A stretch of DNA of 64,000 nt from Isoetes taiwanensis (GCA_021234155.1 JAJEKV010000064.1:8062001-8126000), one strand, 5' to 3'. Shown: positions 1 through 12,858, numbered from the stretch's first letter. Notes: generated by a model from the sequence alone, not told the origin. Program-made: numbers and translations.

Positions 1-127
1 GAGGGTATGTGGATTCTCATCATGCCATATAAACAATTTCTAAGAATAACAACCATAAAGGCACAAACAAGCTTAGTTATTTGGTCCAAAAGAGAACCAA
101 ACAGTGGTCCATGTTGGGCATCAGAAT

Positions 128-500
128 AATCGTCAGGTAGTCTTTGTTAAACAGAGAACTGAACAGACACCGTGGGTGACAATTTTATCTAACGACGCCA
201 GCGTCGACGAACCGTCCGTAAATCGTTCGGTTGTCGACGATATAGCGTCAGAGTTTTCGTCAGTATATCCTCAGCCTTTGCATCATGCAAATCGTCAGTT
301 TTATCGTCAGCAAATTCGTCAGCTTTTGCGTCAAAAAAATCGTCGGAGTGTTCGTCAGCAATTGCGTCAGCAAATTCGTCAGGATTTTCGTCAACAATTT
401 CGTCATTTCTTGTGTCAGCAAAATCGTTAGGATTTTGGTCAGTTTTTTTGTCAGGCTTTTCATCACAAAAAAAGGTCACAGTTTTCGTCATTAACATCGT
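128..500 (+). repeat. CGTCAG short-motif array, copy 1
   Basis: The hexamer CGTCAG, often as TCGTCAG or with small variants, occurs about a dozen times at irregular 8-20 base spacing. Open frames through it are just the repeat translated (Arg-Gln-rich) and are not genes. The same motif in both orientations sits next to a CACTA-type terminus at 20.26-20.50 kb. I therefore read this as a subterminal repeat array of a CACTA (En/Spm) element. No CACTACAAG terminus is visible beside this copy. Confidence 0.6.
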
Positions 501-809
501 CACTTGTTTAATAAATTGCTCATTTCAAAATTTTATGTTTCTTGCCATTAAAACGGGTGCTGGAGACAATATTTCTTGACTAATCTGAATCTATATGTAT
601 TAAGACTCATTTGAAGTCTTGATACGTTATGATCTCATTTGTGGAACACCTTCCAAAGATCGGCATTAACTTATAATGCTACACATTACGACCCTATAAT
701 CCAAGATGTGATGTCAATAGTTTTTATTAGCTAAAGCACCTTAGCGATCATCAAGCTATAATGTTAACAATGCCATGCTATATTTTAAACATCATATTGA
801 AACCATACT

Positions 810-912
810 TGTGGCGCCCCGCTAAAAATCGGTAGCCCGTGCATACACTTTCGGCGAGAAATCCCCCATCCGGTCCATCAACCCGCATGGGCCCTCCGTC
901 TAACCCGCTCTC
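810..912 (-). mobile_element. Truncated gypsy LTR fragment (about 100 bp)
   Basis: It begins with a TGTGGCGCC variant of the LTR terminus found at 3808 and 12859. It follows the LTR for about 100 bases up to the shared GTCTAACCCGC, then departs into unrelated sequence. The upstream flank is the same as at 3808. Confidence 0.75.
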
Positions 913-2997
913 CCTGCTACCAACCGCGCTTGCCTGAAACCCAATGAGAGATTATTCCGTCTATTAGACCATTATTTACTGCAGATAAGCAAGAGCCTTG
1001 TATTATCTGACTGGGGAAGCAGTTGTTAAAGCAGAATACTACTACTGTGAAGGGTGTATTTCTTGCTTTTGGAAAGAAAAAGATATGGGGACGCGGGTTA
1101 GTGCGGATGCAAAACTCCCAGAGCCTTGAACTTATCAGTCCCGAGGTCAAGCCTCGGGGAGGCCTGGAGAACCACTACTGGTAGCAAACATTACTATAAT
1201 AGAAGACGGTCATTATATAATCGAGAACCACTACGGTCGTTATATTTCAAAGATGATAATACTCTTCCATAGAAGTTGCATACCACAGGAGAAATACAAC
1301 TTTCACTCTTTCAAGACATTTAGTAACAAACTAAAAGCCTAGCAAAGATCTTGCATAACGTTTTAGTTTGAAGACCCTATATTCAAATGCAAATGGTAGG
1401 AGGCTATATTTTCCATTGCATTCAAAAAGACATTAGAAATTGAAAAACAAATTCCAAACCAATTTAAATGGTTTCCAAGACATGTCTTTGTCTTAGTGTA
1501 ACATGCATCCTTTAGCTTTGGGTTGCCCGACCATTGGCGATAATAAGATGAACTTATTCTCGCATTTAGAGAATAAAAATAGGCGGTCGTTAAAATTCGC
1601 AATCACGTTGTTCCGCAATCTTTCCGGACATTAAAAAAATGTAGAGAATACTTATCCGAATAATTGGAATCACGTTTTGACATGATCCAAGAAGAAAACC
1701 TTGTACCATCCTATTTGAACAAAAATTCAAGGAGGTGGAGTTAAGTTACTGCATCCAACCATGTCAAAATTAGCTTCAAAAGGTAATTAGACAAGGGACG
1801 TCGGGTAAGCTATAGAACACCACGGTTTGTCACCCTTCACCCTTTCTGTTCCAAGTTTAGAGCCGGATATAAATTGATCCATTTCAAACCGGTATTTAAC
1901 AATAAACTAAGAAACTTTGCCCATTGTCAAAGACAAATGGACATGGTTAAGCATATGGAGCATCAACGGCTTTAAAATGAATCAAGGCAATCTATAATGT
2001 AAAATAGTTACTGAACCGCGAATCTGCGGCAATCACAAAATTAACAAAACCAACTTTTGTAAATCCAAAAATATGCAACCACTTATTTGGTCTCACATAT
2101 TCTTGATCAAAGTCCAAAGACTTGGAATAAAATATAGACAACATCATAAATGAGATATCTCTGGACCTCCTTTGGTCCGCAAATTAATGGTATATGATGT
2201 TAATGTCCTCCTTGCTTGTCAAATGAATGCGTGGCACTCCATACATCGACTTGCTTTCAAGCATCATTTCGAAATGATTGATAACAAATGTAATATGGTG
2301 CAAAAGATCAGCAAAATAAGCAACCGGAGCTTACTAAGTGCCACATTGAAAGAGAGCTTTGAAGCCATGGATGATATTTTGGCAAGATAGAGAGGTGAAG
2401 AAAGCAAAGCGCACCGCCATTGTGCCATATCCGGATATAGTGTTGCGGGAATGGCCTACGTGAACTTGATCCTTTTTTCGCACGGTGGGATATTGCTACC
2501 CCATTTTTGCTCAAAAATCTGAAAGCTTTGAAAGGTAAAAGGGATGGAGCAGAAGACTTGCAAAAACAGGCAAAGCCATAGCAAACAAATGCGGCGCACT
2601 TGGATCACGAAAAATATAGTATGCAAATATTAGGGCTTGTCAATATAACATGGTGATATCGCAGCCCATTATCAGCCATACCTTTGCCTCTGTGTCTAGC
2701 AGCATCGTGGCATGCTACCTTACAAAAACAGATTTATTGAAGTTCAAGGGATCCCACATAAAGAGATTGACATGCAAGACATAATAAGGACAAGTGGCGA
2801 CCATGCATGCTAATAAGAAATATGTGAAAGAGAACAAAAGTTTCTTTTAAGTGGATACCCAATGAGGAAAAAGGCACACGAAATGGGTGCCACATGATGC
2901 ACCACAAATGTAATTTTAGTGGGCCCATGTTACAACATCTCCAACAACAATAAAAACTTGGAAGTACATCAAACATCATATGCTTACAAATCGGGAT
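913..2997. other. Stretch with no supported gene
   Basis: AT-rich sequence with only short unconvincing open frames. I see no conserved domain, tRNA-like fold or terminal repeats. It lies between the two copies of the 0.91-kb duplication and forms the unique part of a roughly 3-kb period. Confidence 0.5.
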
Positions 2998-3915
2998 GAG
3001 GGTATGTGGATTCTCATCATGCCATATAAACAATTTCTAAGAATAACAACCATAAAGGCACAAACAAGCTTAGTTATTTGGTCCAAAAGAGAACCAAACA
3101 GTGGTCCATGTTGGGCATCAGAATAATCGTCGGGTAGTCTTTGTTAAGCGAGAACTGAAGCGGACACTGTGGGTGGCTTAATTTTATCTAACGATTGTCG
3201 TCCGGGCGAACCGCCGTAAATCGTCACGGTTGTCGACGATATAGCGTCGAGTTTTCGTCAGTATATCCTCAGCCTTTGCATCATGCAAATCGTCAGTTTT
3301 ATCGTCAGCAAATTCGTCAGCTTTTGCGTCAAAAAAATCGTCGGAGTGTTCGTCAGCAATTGCGTCAGCAAATTCGTCAGGATTTTCGTCAACAATTTCG
3401 TCATTTCTTGTGTCTGAGCAAAATCGTTAGGATTTTGGTCAGTTTTTTTGTCAGGCTTTTCATCACAAAAAAAGGTCACAGTTTTCGTCATTAACATCGT
3501 CACTTGTTTAATAAATTGCTCATTTCAAAATTTTATGTTTCTTGCCATTAAAACGGGTGCTGGAGACAATATTTCTTGACTAATCTGAATCTATATGTAT
3601 TAAGACTCATTTGAAGTCTTGATACGTTATGATCTCATTTGTGGAACACCTTCGATGTCGGCATTAACTTATAATGCTACACATTTCGACCCTATAATCC
3701 AAGATGTGATGTCAATAGTTTTTATTAGCTAAAGCACCTTAGCGATCATCAAGCTATAATGTTAACAATGCCATGCTATATTTTAAACATCATATTGAAA
3801 CCATACTTGTGACGCTCCCTGCTAAATATACGGCGCCCGGCCGTACGCTCGGCAGGAAATCCCCCATCCGGTCCATCAACCGCATGGGCCCTCCATCTAA
3901 CCCGCACTCTCGAGA
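2998..3915 (+). repeat. Direct duplication, copy 2
   Basis: Near-identical to 1-912, but here the LTR at its right end continues in full. The motif array at 3126-3500 matches 128-500, with small indels that change its reading frames. This supports non-coding status. Confidence 0.9.
3126..3500 (+). repeat. CGTCAG short-motif array, copy 2
   Basis: Second copy of the dense CGTCAG array, about twelve motifs. It keeps the order and spacing of copy 1 apart from point changes and single-base indels. Likely subterminal transposase-binding repeats of a CACTA element, by comparison with the array ending at 20518. Confidence 0.6.
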
Positions 3916-5437
3916 GAATCCTAGTGCGGGCGGGGGGTTCTGAAAGGTGTCTTTGGCGCCCTTCCCTATGGGCTCCTATCACAGTGGAAGCATAAACAAC
4001 GTCAGAACTAGCAATAACAATACAACATACTACCTCGAAGGGTAGTCCATCACATATCCATAAGAGCAAAGAAGATAATCATAAACCATAAAACATAAGA
4101 GCTCCTACCCATGGCTCTGACTCATAAGGAGGATGACCCGGATGGCTAGGCCTCAAGATAGAGCAGTCGAGTCATAACAATGGCGTAATGGCATAAGACA
4201 ATGGCTAGGGTTGACCACTCCATAGCCCCTCCTGTGCATACTTTGCAAATGGGCTCAATCAGGGCTCTGGCATGACTCTAGCCTTCCGGGATCACGCAAT
4301 CCCATGGCATCACCCATCGGGGACTACTCGGGTTGCATCTCCCCGGGTCCGGCCGAGGCAGGAAGGGTTGCATCTCCCCTTCCCGGGGGTCTAGAGGTTC
4401 CACAGGCTAGAGAATCGTGGCGACACACGATTCATGCCGCCCGAACCCCCAAAACAAGAGCCAAGCCGACACTTGCAACTTGAGAGGCGGCGCCATCGCC
4501 CAGGAGGTGTGGGACCCCATGCTCGGCCCACAGTGGACAGACCATAAGCCTAGCTCACTATGGGATCCCAGTAGCCCCACTCGCGAGGGATCCTCCCTCG
4601 CATTGCCTCTAGCCCGTTGTGTAGTCTTTGAGTCACATCATAGCCTCCATAGCCCAATGGGTTCCTATGCCTGTGCCAACTAATAGGAACTAAGGGATCT
4701 AATCTAGGAGCATACTACATATGGCTCTAGGTCTCTACCCCCCTTCCCAATACAAGAGGAGCAAACATGATCAACCATCGTCACATAATCATCACATCAT
4801 GAGAATAATCATAAGAACATCTTAACCTAATCATACAAATCTAACTTACAGTTAGGGTTCCTTGATTAGGGTTCAAGATGATGCATGAGGGTTCTAGGAT
4901 GGCTCTACCCTAGATACAAAATACTAACTCATCTAGAATGTTAATTCCAGATGAACTACTATGACTACTACTCTACATACCTGCTCCTGAAGCACTTCCT
5001 CCCAATCCTGGCGTCTCCATGGTCTTCGAAGTGTTCGAGGTAGCTCCCACTCCTGCTGATGCGCTCACGCTCCGGGGGCTGCTGTGCTAGGCTATGCCAC
5101 AACAGACGGTTCTCGAAACGGAGTTTCGAGCGCGAAGAAGGTTCCCAGACTGTTGGAGCCAGAAAAGAGGCCTAGGGTTAGGGTTTAGGCCCTTATAGGT
5201 TAGGGTTCACATGTTATGCCACGTGGCTCCAATAGGGTAAGACCGTGTGGCGGGTGCCCAATAGGTTAAGGCCACGTGGAAAATGGTCTTAACCTAAGGT
5301 TGGCTAAGTTATATGAATAACTTAGTCATGCCCCCTAGTGCCACAATCTATGGTATACAAGGCTATGAAGATAGACTTGTATAGTGACGGGTCCAGGAAT
5401 ATACGTATTTATAGCGTATATTCCCTGGAACGTCACA
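3808..5437 (-). repeat. Gypsy 3' LTR (left copy)
   Basis: It starts TGTGACGCTCC and ends GGAACGTCACA on the plus strand, giving an imperfect 11-bp terminal inverted repeat and the expected TG...CA ends. It matches 12859-14507 along its whole length, with scattered indels mostly in GC-rich runs. A pyrimidine run follows at once, which is a polypurine tract on the element's own strand. Confidence 0.88.
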
Positions 5438-5450
5438 TTCTCCCCCCCTT
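5438..5450 (-). other. Polypurine tract of the gypsy element
   Basis: Plus strand TTCTCCCCCCCTT directly abuts the LTR end at 5437, so the element strand reads AAGGGGGGGAGAA. This is the expected plus-strand priming site. Confidence 0.8.
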
Positions 5451-6484
5451 AGGACAATGTCCTCAGCATTGCGCTAAAGGTGACGAACCTACTCTACTCT
5501 GCAAAAGCACACAACAAGAATATATGAACTTAACTCTATTGAAAAGATCAACTTTTTTTCGTTAATTACTTATTATGTAATTATAAAGCTATATTTATAA
5601 GTTATACAAAATTATATAGCTATAACAACTATTATTATCAAAGTATACACATAATATTATTACAACAAATTTAGGAGTTCATAGTTAGTCTAAAATCTAT
5701 GACTCCTATCTTCTAAATAACGTGCTCCCTCCTTCATGCTTCCCTTCACTGGCCCGCACAAGTAGCACATTACGTTATATAAGTTAATAAGTTTGTGGTT
5801 TTAGGGGACCACCCCCCTTACCTACCTCCTTGAGCCGAACTACTAACTCAAGGTTACCCTACTACCTTGCACTCGATCATGGCCCTTTCGGATTTGAGCT
5901 TAAGGACCATTTAAGATGATCCTATCATCGCCCATGATCAAGTGCTACCTTGTACTTTCGGTTACCGGTCCGAAGTACCCCTAGTGCATCATGCCCCAAG
6001 GGTTTTAAGCTAGGAACGTCTCACCATCCCATCATCGCAAGATGATCACTTTGACCTTCACCATGACCCTCCTACGGCCAGGTGTGCGTACCCCGCATCG
6101 CGGCATAGAGAGCATCCGATCGATGTCCCATCATCGCCCACCATGCCTCAATCCTCACTCACATGACCTAATGGTCATGCGCACCTCTTGGTGCGTGCTA
6201 GCCTAGAGAATGCCTTAAAGGCGTATCCCATCATCGCCCACACGTTCCAAGATTCTGGCACATGCACTCTACTAACTAGAATACATGAGCCAGAACTTAA
6301 GGCTAACTAAGAAACATACTAAGCTAACCTCCTGGCAAGTCGGCGTCGATCAATTCGGAGATGACTCGCCCATCAACTCCTTCATAAACTCTGGGTATTG
6401 CTTCTCCAAATCTTACTTCAATACCCAGATCGTGTCTTCCACGGGCAAGTGATTCCACTTGACCAACTACTAGAGGAATTTAGA

Positions 6485-6703
6485 TCACCTAGTCCTCTTG
6501 AATGACTTATCAAGAAGCAATTCAGGCACAATTTCAACTTGATCCTCCGTCATTTCCAACAAAGTTGGAGTATCCAAAACCTCCTCAGGGTTAGGATCGT
6601 GCCTTTTCAATAGACTCACATGGAAGACCTTAAGGTGGGCTGAGAGATCCAACTTGTAGGCTTGGGGCCCCTCCTCTCCAAGATCTTGAGCGGACCGGCC
6701 CAC
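6485..6703 (-). pseudogene. Gypsy integrase C-terminus, fragment
   Basis: A 72-residue fragment with the AYKLDLSAHLKVFHVSLLKR stretch typical of the region after the Ty3/gypsy integrase core. Acidic sequence (VLDTPTLLEMTEDQVEIVPE) follows, as ahead of a chromodomain. The same fragment occurs at 15550-15738. The reading frame is closed on both sides, so this is a remnant of a longer polyprotein. Its position nearest the 3' LTR agrees with a minus-strand gypsy gene order. Confidence 0.8.
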
Positions 6704-7142
6704 CTAGGGGCTGAGCTTCTTACAATTGCCGATCTGAAGCTTCCTTGCTTAACCTTTACTTGAGCCAAACTTTATCTCTCACAACAAAACAACTCTCGAG
6801 GAGTTTTATGTCTATATCTGCTAGACTCTTGGATGTGCCCATCTTTGTTTGAAGATATTCCCACACTTCTATCAAAAGCTACCGCGTCGTTGTTGAGAAA
6901 CTTCCACCTAGGGCACTAGATTATGCCACATAACTAGGGTCAAGCATTGATAAGCTCAGAATCGATCATGGAGGAGACATTTTGATGACTCTTGCTTCAT
7001 ATTATTATGCGTAATTGACCAGGTGGATGTACTTTCGGCCCATTTGGATTACTTGTTCCAATCATAGTTTCTCAACGTGCTCTCAAAATTGTGTTGGTGC
7101 GGTCCCTTTGCCGATTTATTTGCAAATGATAAGCAAAACTCA

Positions 7143-7440
7143 TCAACAAGTTGGTGCAGCTCGTCTTGAAGAAGTCTTGATAAACGTCGCTAAAGAACTT
7201 CGGATCTCTTTTGGTGATGATCGACACATTGCATTTCCATGCAGCCTAAAAGATCTCTTATGTAGACCACCACGGCTAGAGCCAAAGCGGTGTCTATGGT
7301 GTGGCATGGCAAGCATGTGCCCTTTTGCTAAGCTATATACCACAACCATCAAGGCTTCAAAGCTTCTTGTTGTCCTTGGGAGGCCAACTATAAAACCCAT
7401 GCTGATGACTTCCCACTTGGTGTGCGGCGCACCGCCCTTG
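7143..7440 (-). pseudogene. Gypsy integrase core, broken
   Basis: The start of the integrase catalytic core is visible as MGFIVGLPRTTRSFEALMVV. Most gypsy integrases have Asp where this has the Gly after Met, so the first catalytic acidic residue appears lost. Frameshifts and stops interrupt the rest. The copy at 16111-16536 is longer and easier to read. Confidence 0.8.
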
Positions 7441-7840
7441 ATGACTCACGGAATTGAAGTTGTTCCGCCCTTGTCTGGCTTGGTTGCGACTTGACATTCT
7501 TGGATATGTCGATTATCGCTTCTTCATATCGGCGGACGTAGCTACTTCTAATCTTGAAGTAGGCCTTTATAAATTTTGCATGGCGGAATTAGGGCTATTC
7601 TGGCGTGTCTGGAAGATTTTTCTTACTTCTTATACTTTGGAGTGCGCATAATTGTTCTTTGCTATTAGAGATTACCTTCCTTTTTAAAATATTTGAAGGT
7701 TTCTCTTTCTTAATCCGTCCTTGCACTCTTGCAAAGACTAGCCCATTATGTGCTTGAACTCCATGTTGGGGTAGATGGCTTCTTCTATCTTCTTGCCGAA
7801 TTCGCTTGTCGAAGTGGAGATGGCATTGCAAATTGCTGCT

Positions 7841-8241
7841 TCAAAAGCTTGCCAATGAGTGGCGGCGTCTTAACATCTCCACGGCTGCATGCTCTTCCAT
7901 TGATTTGCTGTAGATCACGATGTCGTCGAAGAGAATTGATGAAGAAATCATCCAAGGAATCTTCGAAGGTGTCGTCCTCAAATGCATACAAGTTGGTGGA
8001 GCATTCCATAGACTTAGGGGCATTCTTGTGAAATCATAGTGCCCATACCAGGTGTTCAAGGAGTCTTATAATTATCTTCCCCTTCATCCTTATTTGGCGA
8101 TTGCCCGAGCTTACGTCGATTTTGTAGAAGAATCCACGCTTCTTGCGGCTGATCCATTATCTCGTTTGCTTGTTGAGCTGCCCATGGTTGATATACATCT
8201 TTAGACTTCCATCTTGGCGAAAGGGTCCCCAAGTCAATCAA
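7841..8241 (-). pseudogene. Gypsy reverse transcriptase, broken
   Basis: Minus-strand reading across frames shows the RT landmarks in order. There is an N-terminal box resembling IDVSSGYRQIRMKG, then YGHYDFTRMP and a degenerate NAP motif, then FDDIVIYSKSMEEH, which holds the Asp-Asp catalytic pair. At least two frameshifts separate these pieces. RNase H-like debris follows at about 7600-7830. It lies upstream of the integrase on the element strand, as in Ty3/gypsy elements. Confidence 0.78.
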
Positions 8242-11200
8242 CTCCTACAAGCTCGCTTCTTGAGCTCGCTAGCTCGGAAGTCTTTGATTCTATAAAGAGC
8301 CTTCTTTGACGGGCTCGCATCCGGTGCAAGAGTGGTTTCGGTCTCTATGCTTCTATAGAGCAAAAGCTCTCAAATTTCATCAAGGGATATATCATGGGAC
8401 TTCTTAATTACTTAGAAATTGGCAAGGCAACTGTTTCAAAGTAGCATCTTCCTTCTTACTATTGCGGTCGGAGTCGACAACTTGTAGCTTATGTATGACC
8501 TCATTCCTCATGATGCACTTAAGTAATTGCCTTCTTGACGGCGTTTGCGATTGGAATTACTTAACTTAAATTATAAGGTACTTGCCCTTTGGTGCTGGGA
8601 TAAGTATCTCTTGCTTATAATAATCAATTATTGCTTTAGCCAGCTTTAATATTATGAGGTCATAATTGCCAATGTACATAAGTTGGTGTCGATGCTCTAC
8701 TTTGCTTCGCTTAAGGTTGATGTCGAACTTGACTCTTGTTCCATTGGTGCTAATTACTCGGCCTTGCCTTAACTCTTGGCCTAGATTTAGACTTAAGAGT
8801 CTTGCTCTTAAAGATGTCCGCCATCTAGAAGGTGCAAAATTACAAGTTAAAGAACTACTTACATAATTCTTATGGCCACAAGTTTAGTTGGCATGACATT
8901 ACTTTTGGGCACACATAAAAAACTATATGATTAGATAATTATTCTTGTTTTAGATCTAATCTATACTCTAGGATCTCCCTTTTCTTACTTATTGCCCTCT
9001 TGAAATAGTCCCACCTTTGAGTTGATGCCATCTAAGAAGTTGGCCGGACTTATTAGATTGCTTCCTTCACTTGGTTGGATTATTCCTTATCTTCTTGGGA
9101 GTACTCGTCATATACATGGTCGACGGTTATCCTATTATTGAATCCTTCTTCTTAGCGAGGTGATCAAGCTCACTTAAGAGGTTTTAATATGTTGGATATC
9201 TGTCCAAGCAATGTATACAATTATTGTACTCCATACATTTTCTTCCCAATCCTTGAAGCTTTGCTCAATTCTTGGGTACATCCCTTCTAAAAAGAAAATA
9301 AAATAAATAATAAAAAAATCTACTCGAAATTTAGGTCCCAATCCCATCATGGATGTTATCACCCATAATTCTAAGAAACTCAACTATCGATAGGTCCTCT
9401 AGCTTGCTTAAAGTGGTGTAGTCATTAGTCGTTGGAGTAGCAAGGCGATGGTCCATAATTTATTGAAAAGAATGTGGTATCCTTGGAGTTCTTTGTATAA
9501 TCATTCCCGTGCCACCTGCTTCTTTTGTCAAACATATTAGACTACGATCGTCCTTAATGTTGATGTTGACTATCTTCATTAACATTATCCCTCTTAGTGA
9601 ACTTGCTGATGTAGTGGCGACATAAGGCTCGATTGTCGCATCCTAGAGCTTGAAGGTAATGTTCTTCACATTCTAGAATCTTTCATGTCGCTCATCCGCC
9701 TTTGGAGATTCTTTAGATTCGAGGATGATTCTTCTAACTCTGAATTGATATTGTTGTGTTGACCTTGTCGATTTGATTCTTCCTCCTGGCGGCCACATCT
9801 TTCTTGTTATAAGGTCAAGACAATGTCGAAAGTGCTTTACCACTTCTAGCGTGCAACTTCTCTTGCCGAGAGGAGTTTATTTGCATCCATGTGCAGGGAC
9901 TATAATCTTGAGTGATCAGTTAGTAATGCTAGTATTTTGTCCCCCATGATGCCTCTTCTTGATGGTGTTTGACCTCCAATCTCTAAGGTAGAAGATTGTC
10001 GTGATCTTGAGATAGTACTGTCGAGGTTGATGCAGCTGCTCTGAAGTATCGGGGCTGATGAGGAAGAAGTTTGTTGCAGTCTCGCCATATTTCTATTCCT
10101 GAGGAGTCCACCTTTGCTCGCTTGTAATACCTCCTTAGTCAAAGCATGTTTGCTTGAAGTCCAAATCTGATACTACTATGGCCTGGATATCTATGATAGT
10201 TGCCCTTCCGAGGAGGTATGTCCAGTCTCATCCTTTAGGGCTCTTGATACCATAAGTCGATGAAGTGTACTTGTTGGTGGTGTAGCTGTGACATTAGTCA
10301 TCGATGTGGGGCCGTTCCTCGAGACAATATGGCACTTGGAGAATATCCTTGACTAGGAGGTGTTCCTCCCCTAATGTGATCAATTTTGTAAGTGCCATGA
10401 TGCCCATTGGCTGTTGCATAGCCCTCTTGGCAAGTCTTGTGTCTATCCTTGATGTCGCAATTGCTCTCCTTTATTTTTGTTCGGCTTCCCTGTACACCGT
10501 CTTGGCTTTTGCTTTGCTGAAGTTTCCTCCATAAGTTGCCCTCTGCTTTCGACTCATTGATGTTGTCGAGTGGCTCCACTGTCGAGGCTCGAGGATCTGC
10601 AACAAAGGTTCTCCTGACCTATATTATTGCCCTAAGCACAAGGCAACTAATACTACCATAACAACAATTACTTATATCTATTTTGCCCTAAATCAAGTGA
10701 CTATGCTACTTAGCCAATTAAGAGCATTTTAAGTAAGATGCAAAGGATTCTACTACAATTAATTTATACAAGAATATTTTTATATCCTACAAGCAATTAA
10801 TTTATAGTAAATTTAAAGTGACTATGCTACTTAGCCAATTATAGTAAATTTAAAGTGACTATGCTACTTAGCCAATTAAGAGCATTTTAAGTAAGATGCA
10901 AAGGATTCTACTACAATTAATTTATACAAGAATATTTTTATATCCTACAAGCAATTAATTTATAGTAAATTTACTTCTAATGAGTAAAAAACAATGTACA
11001 GGAAAAACTTATATTTATACTGTTTGCTAGACTAGGACTCTTCACGGCTTCTCCTTGCGAATTCTCCTCGCCGGGTGGAGGTCTTTGGGCCTGCTTGGTA
11101 TGGATCGCGCAGAGGTTGCCTTCTTCAAAAAGTTGTACCAGCTCCACCTCTACTGCCTCCTGCAGGGCTCGGACCATCAAGGGGTGCAATTTGGCCTCCT

Positions 11201-12845
11201 CGGCTTTGGCCGCTTCTGGCGAGATCGCCATCGTTGATGTGGTTCGATGAGTCGTAGCCCATCTTGAGCTCCTCAATAGACCTTTGATGTAGGCACTTTC
11301 GAAAGAGAGTTTACGGATCATCGACCGGGTATGCCGTTGGCAATGTCGAATATCTTTGGCGGCTCTCTTTGTCTTTGAGGATTTGGCCCATGGCGGACCC
11401 TCTTGATCGAAAGTCGAGGTGGTGGAGGCTAGCTTTTCGACCCTGGTCGGCTACCTTGTCAGATCCATTGGCGGAGATAATTCTTGCATGTTGCCTTCTT
11501 CTTCTCATTACTCCATATCTTGCTTGAGCTTTAAGTAGCTTCTCGCTGATGTTGCCCTCCTTGGACTGCATTGGATATGGTTGCGGAGCGTAGGCTGCGT
11601 CTGTTCTTCGGCCTCCTCTTCCTCTTCTTCTTTAGCCTCTTGCTCCCTCCTCTTGTTGTTGTGGTCCTTCTTCTTCGGGCTCATCCTCCTCCAGTTCGTC
11701 TAGTTGTGGTTCTCTCCTTGCCTGCGTCTCTTTCTTCCTTTTCTTCGCATTGATTGCTTCGCTCCCCTTAACAACATTCTGTTCTGGTTGGGGTTGCTTT
11801 CGTATTCTTAGGTTGCTCCCTCTTTGCTTGCTGCTCCCTATTCTTCACGGTGTTGTGGTTGCTCCCTCTTTGTCGAAGTTGCTCTTGCTACTTGCTCTTC
11901 ACCTGCTCTCCCTGTTCTTTGGGGTTGCTCTACATTCTTAGAGGTTGCTCTCGCTACTTGCTCTTCCTCTGCCAGAAACAGACGCCACGATCTCAATTTC
12001 CCCCGAGCCTTGCGATTATTCACTGAAGTGCTAAGTCGTTGCTCCTCCCGCGAGTGAAGCGATTCGTCGAAGAGCTTGAGTGGCTAAGTTAAAATGCAGC
12101 CTAAGTCGCTTGAGGGCCTCAAGAATTTGCTTGTTGCATGCAAGTGAGTGCTTCAAGCGTTTAGGTGCAAGCTGGAGCTTCCAACCTTCCTAGCTACTTG
12201 TTTGGTCCTCCCCCACAGCTTGGCTTCCTTGATGGTGGCCTCTTGAGCGATCTTGCCTCTATCTCCCACGGCTCCTTTGGATCGATCTCGCAAATTTGTT
12301 CGATTCGGTGGGCGCTCTTATGGCAGCCTTGGGAGATTAGCTTATAATTAAGCTTTACAAGGGGTAAAGGAGAGGTTCAAGCTACCATTTAGAACTTCTA
12401 GGGAGTAGAGGTGCTTCTATAGGTTTAATAGCTACTTTTTCTTAAGAGTAAATTTTATTATAACTATGGGTTATTAATTAAGGTACTTTCCCTAATTACT
12501 TAATTATTTCTCAAAATTTCCTAATTCCTTTTGGGCCGAGTAGTGGTCATTTCACGCCATTTCTTTCAAGCTTTATTTTGAGCGATTTCTCATTCAATTT
12601 TTCACTTGAAAGGTGTGGTTCGTGAACAACTTGAGCTCAAATTTACTAGAAGGTTTCTTTTGACTATATTATTTCTACCACTTAGACTATACTTAATCTA
12701 ATTACGACCCTACTAATGGGAAAAAAATTTTTTCCCACCTTTCGCGGTTCAAGACTGGAATTCTCATTCCATTCATTAGCTAGGCCAGTTAGACTACCTA
12801 TTCAGGGATATGGTCAGTGCTAGCTCTTGGTCAACCAAGAACATT
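8242..12845 (-). pseudogene. Gypsy 5' internal region (probable gag/protease remnants)
   Basis: Between RT and the primer site, only scattered minus-strand fragments are open, for example near 9900-10142, 10298-10579, 10977-11321 and 11311-11571. The last two are charged and partly helical, which would suit gag, but I cannot identify a CCHC knuckle or protease motif. The stretch 11571-12060 is low complexity with repeated CTTGCTCTTCC and GGTTGCTCCC words. Position alone argues for gag/protease, and the assignment is inferred. Confidence 0.5.
10695..10976. repeat. Tandem repeat inside the gypsy element (about 158-bp period)
   Basis: An AT-rich unit starting AAGTGACTATGCTACTTAGC is present at about 10695 and again at 10853, with about 120 bases near-identical. 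A short extra copy of the unit's start (about 37 bases) lies between them, at 10816. Confidence 0.85.
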
Positions 12846-12857
12846 GCTCTGATACCA
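12846..12857 (-). other. tRNA-iMet primer binding site
   Basis: Plus strand GCTCTGATACCA is TGGTATCAGAGC on the element strand, the standard complement of the 3' end of plant initiator Met-tRNA. It lies one base from the end of the right LTR. This fixes the orientation of the element and the inner border of its 5' LTR. Confidence 0.92.
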
Positions 12858-12858
12858 T

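Larger units (their letters stand above)
1..912 (+). repeat. Direct duplication, copy 1 (about 0.91 kb, continues left of the window)
   Basis: This segment reappears at 2998-3915 with an offset of about 2997 bases. The shared part covers the CGTCAG array, an AT-rich flank and about the first 100 bases of a gypsy LTR. The copies differ mainly by small indels in GC-rich stretches. Because the shared block crosses the flank/LTR junction, the duplication either happened after LTR insertion or was made by recombination or assembly. No gene is supported here. Confidence 0.9.

Noticed and set aside
128-500. CRISPR-like array
   Set aside because: The repeat is only 6-7 bases, the spacing is irregular and short, and the context is a plant transposon end.
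104-503. Open frames through the CGTCAG arrays (both strands) as Arg/Gln-rich or Asp/Thr-rich proteins
   Set aside because: They are translations of a short repeated motif, several frames are open at once, and the duplicated copy changes frame by indels.
11571-12060. Leu/Ser-rich frames over the CTTGCTCTTCC repeats
   Set aside because: Antisense to the gypsy gag region and made of low-complexity repeats.
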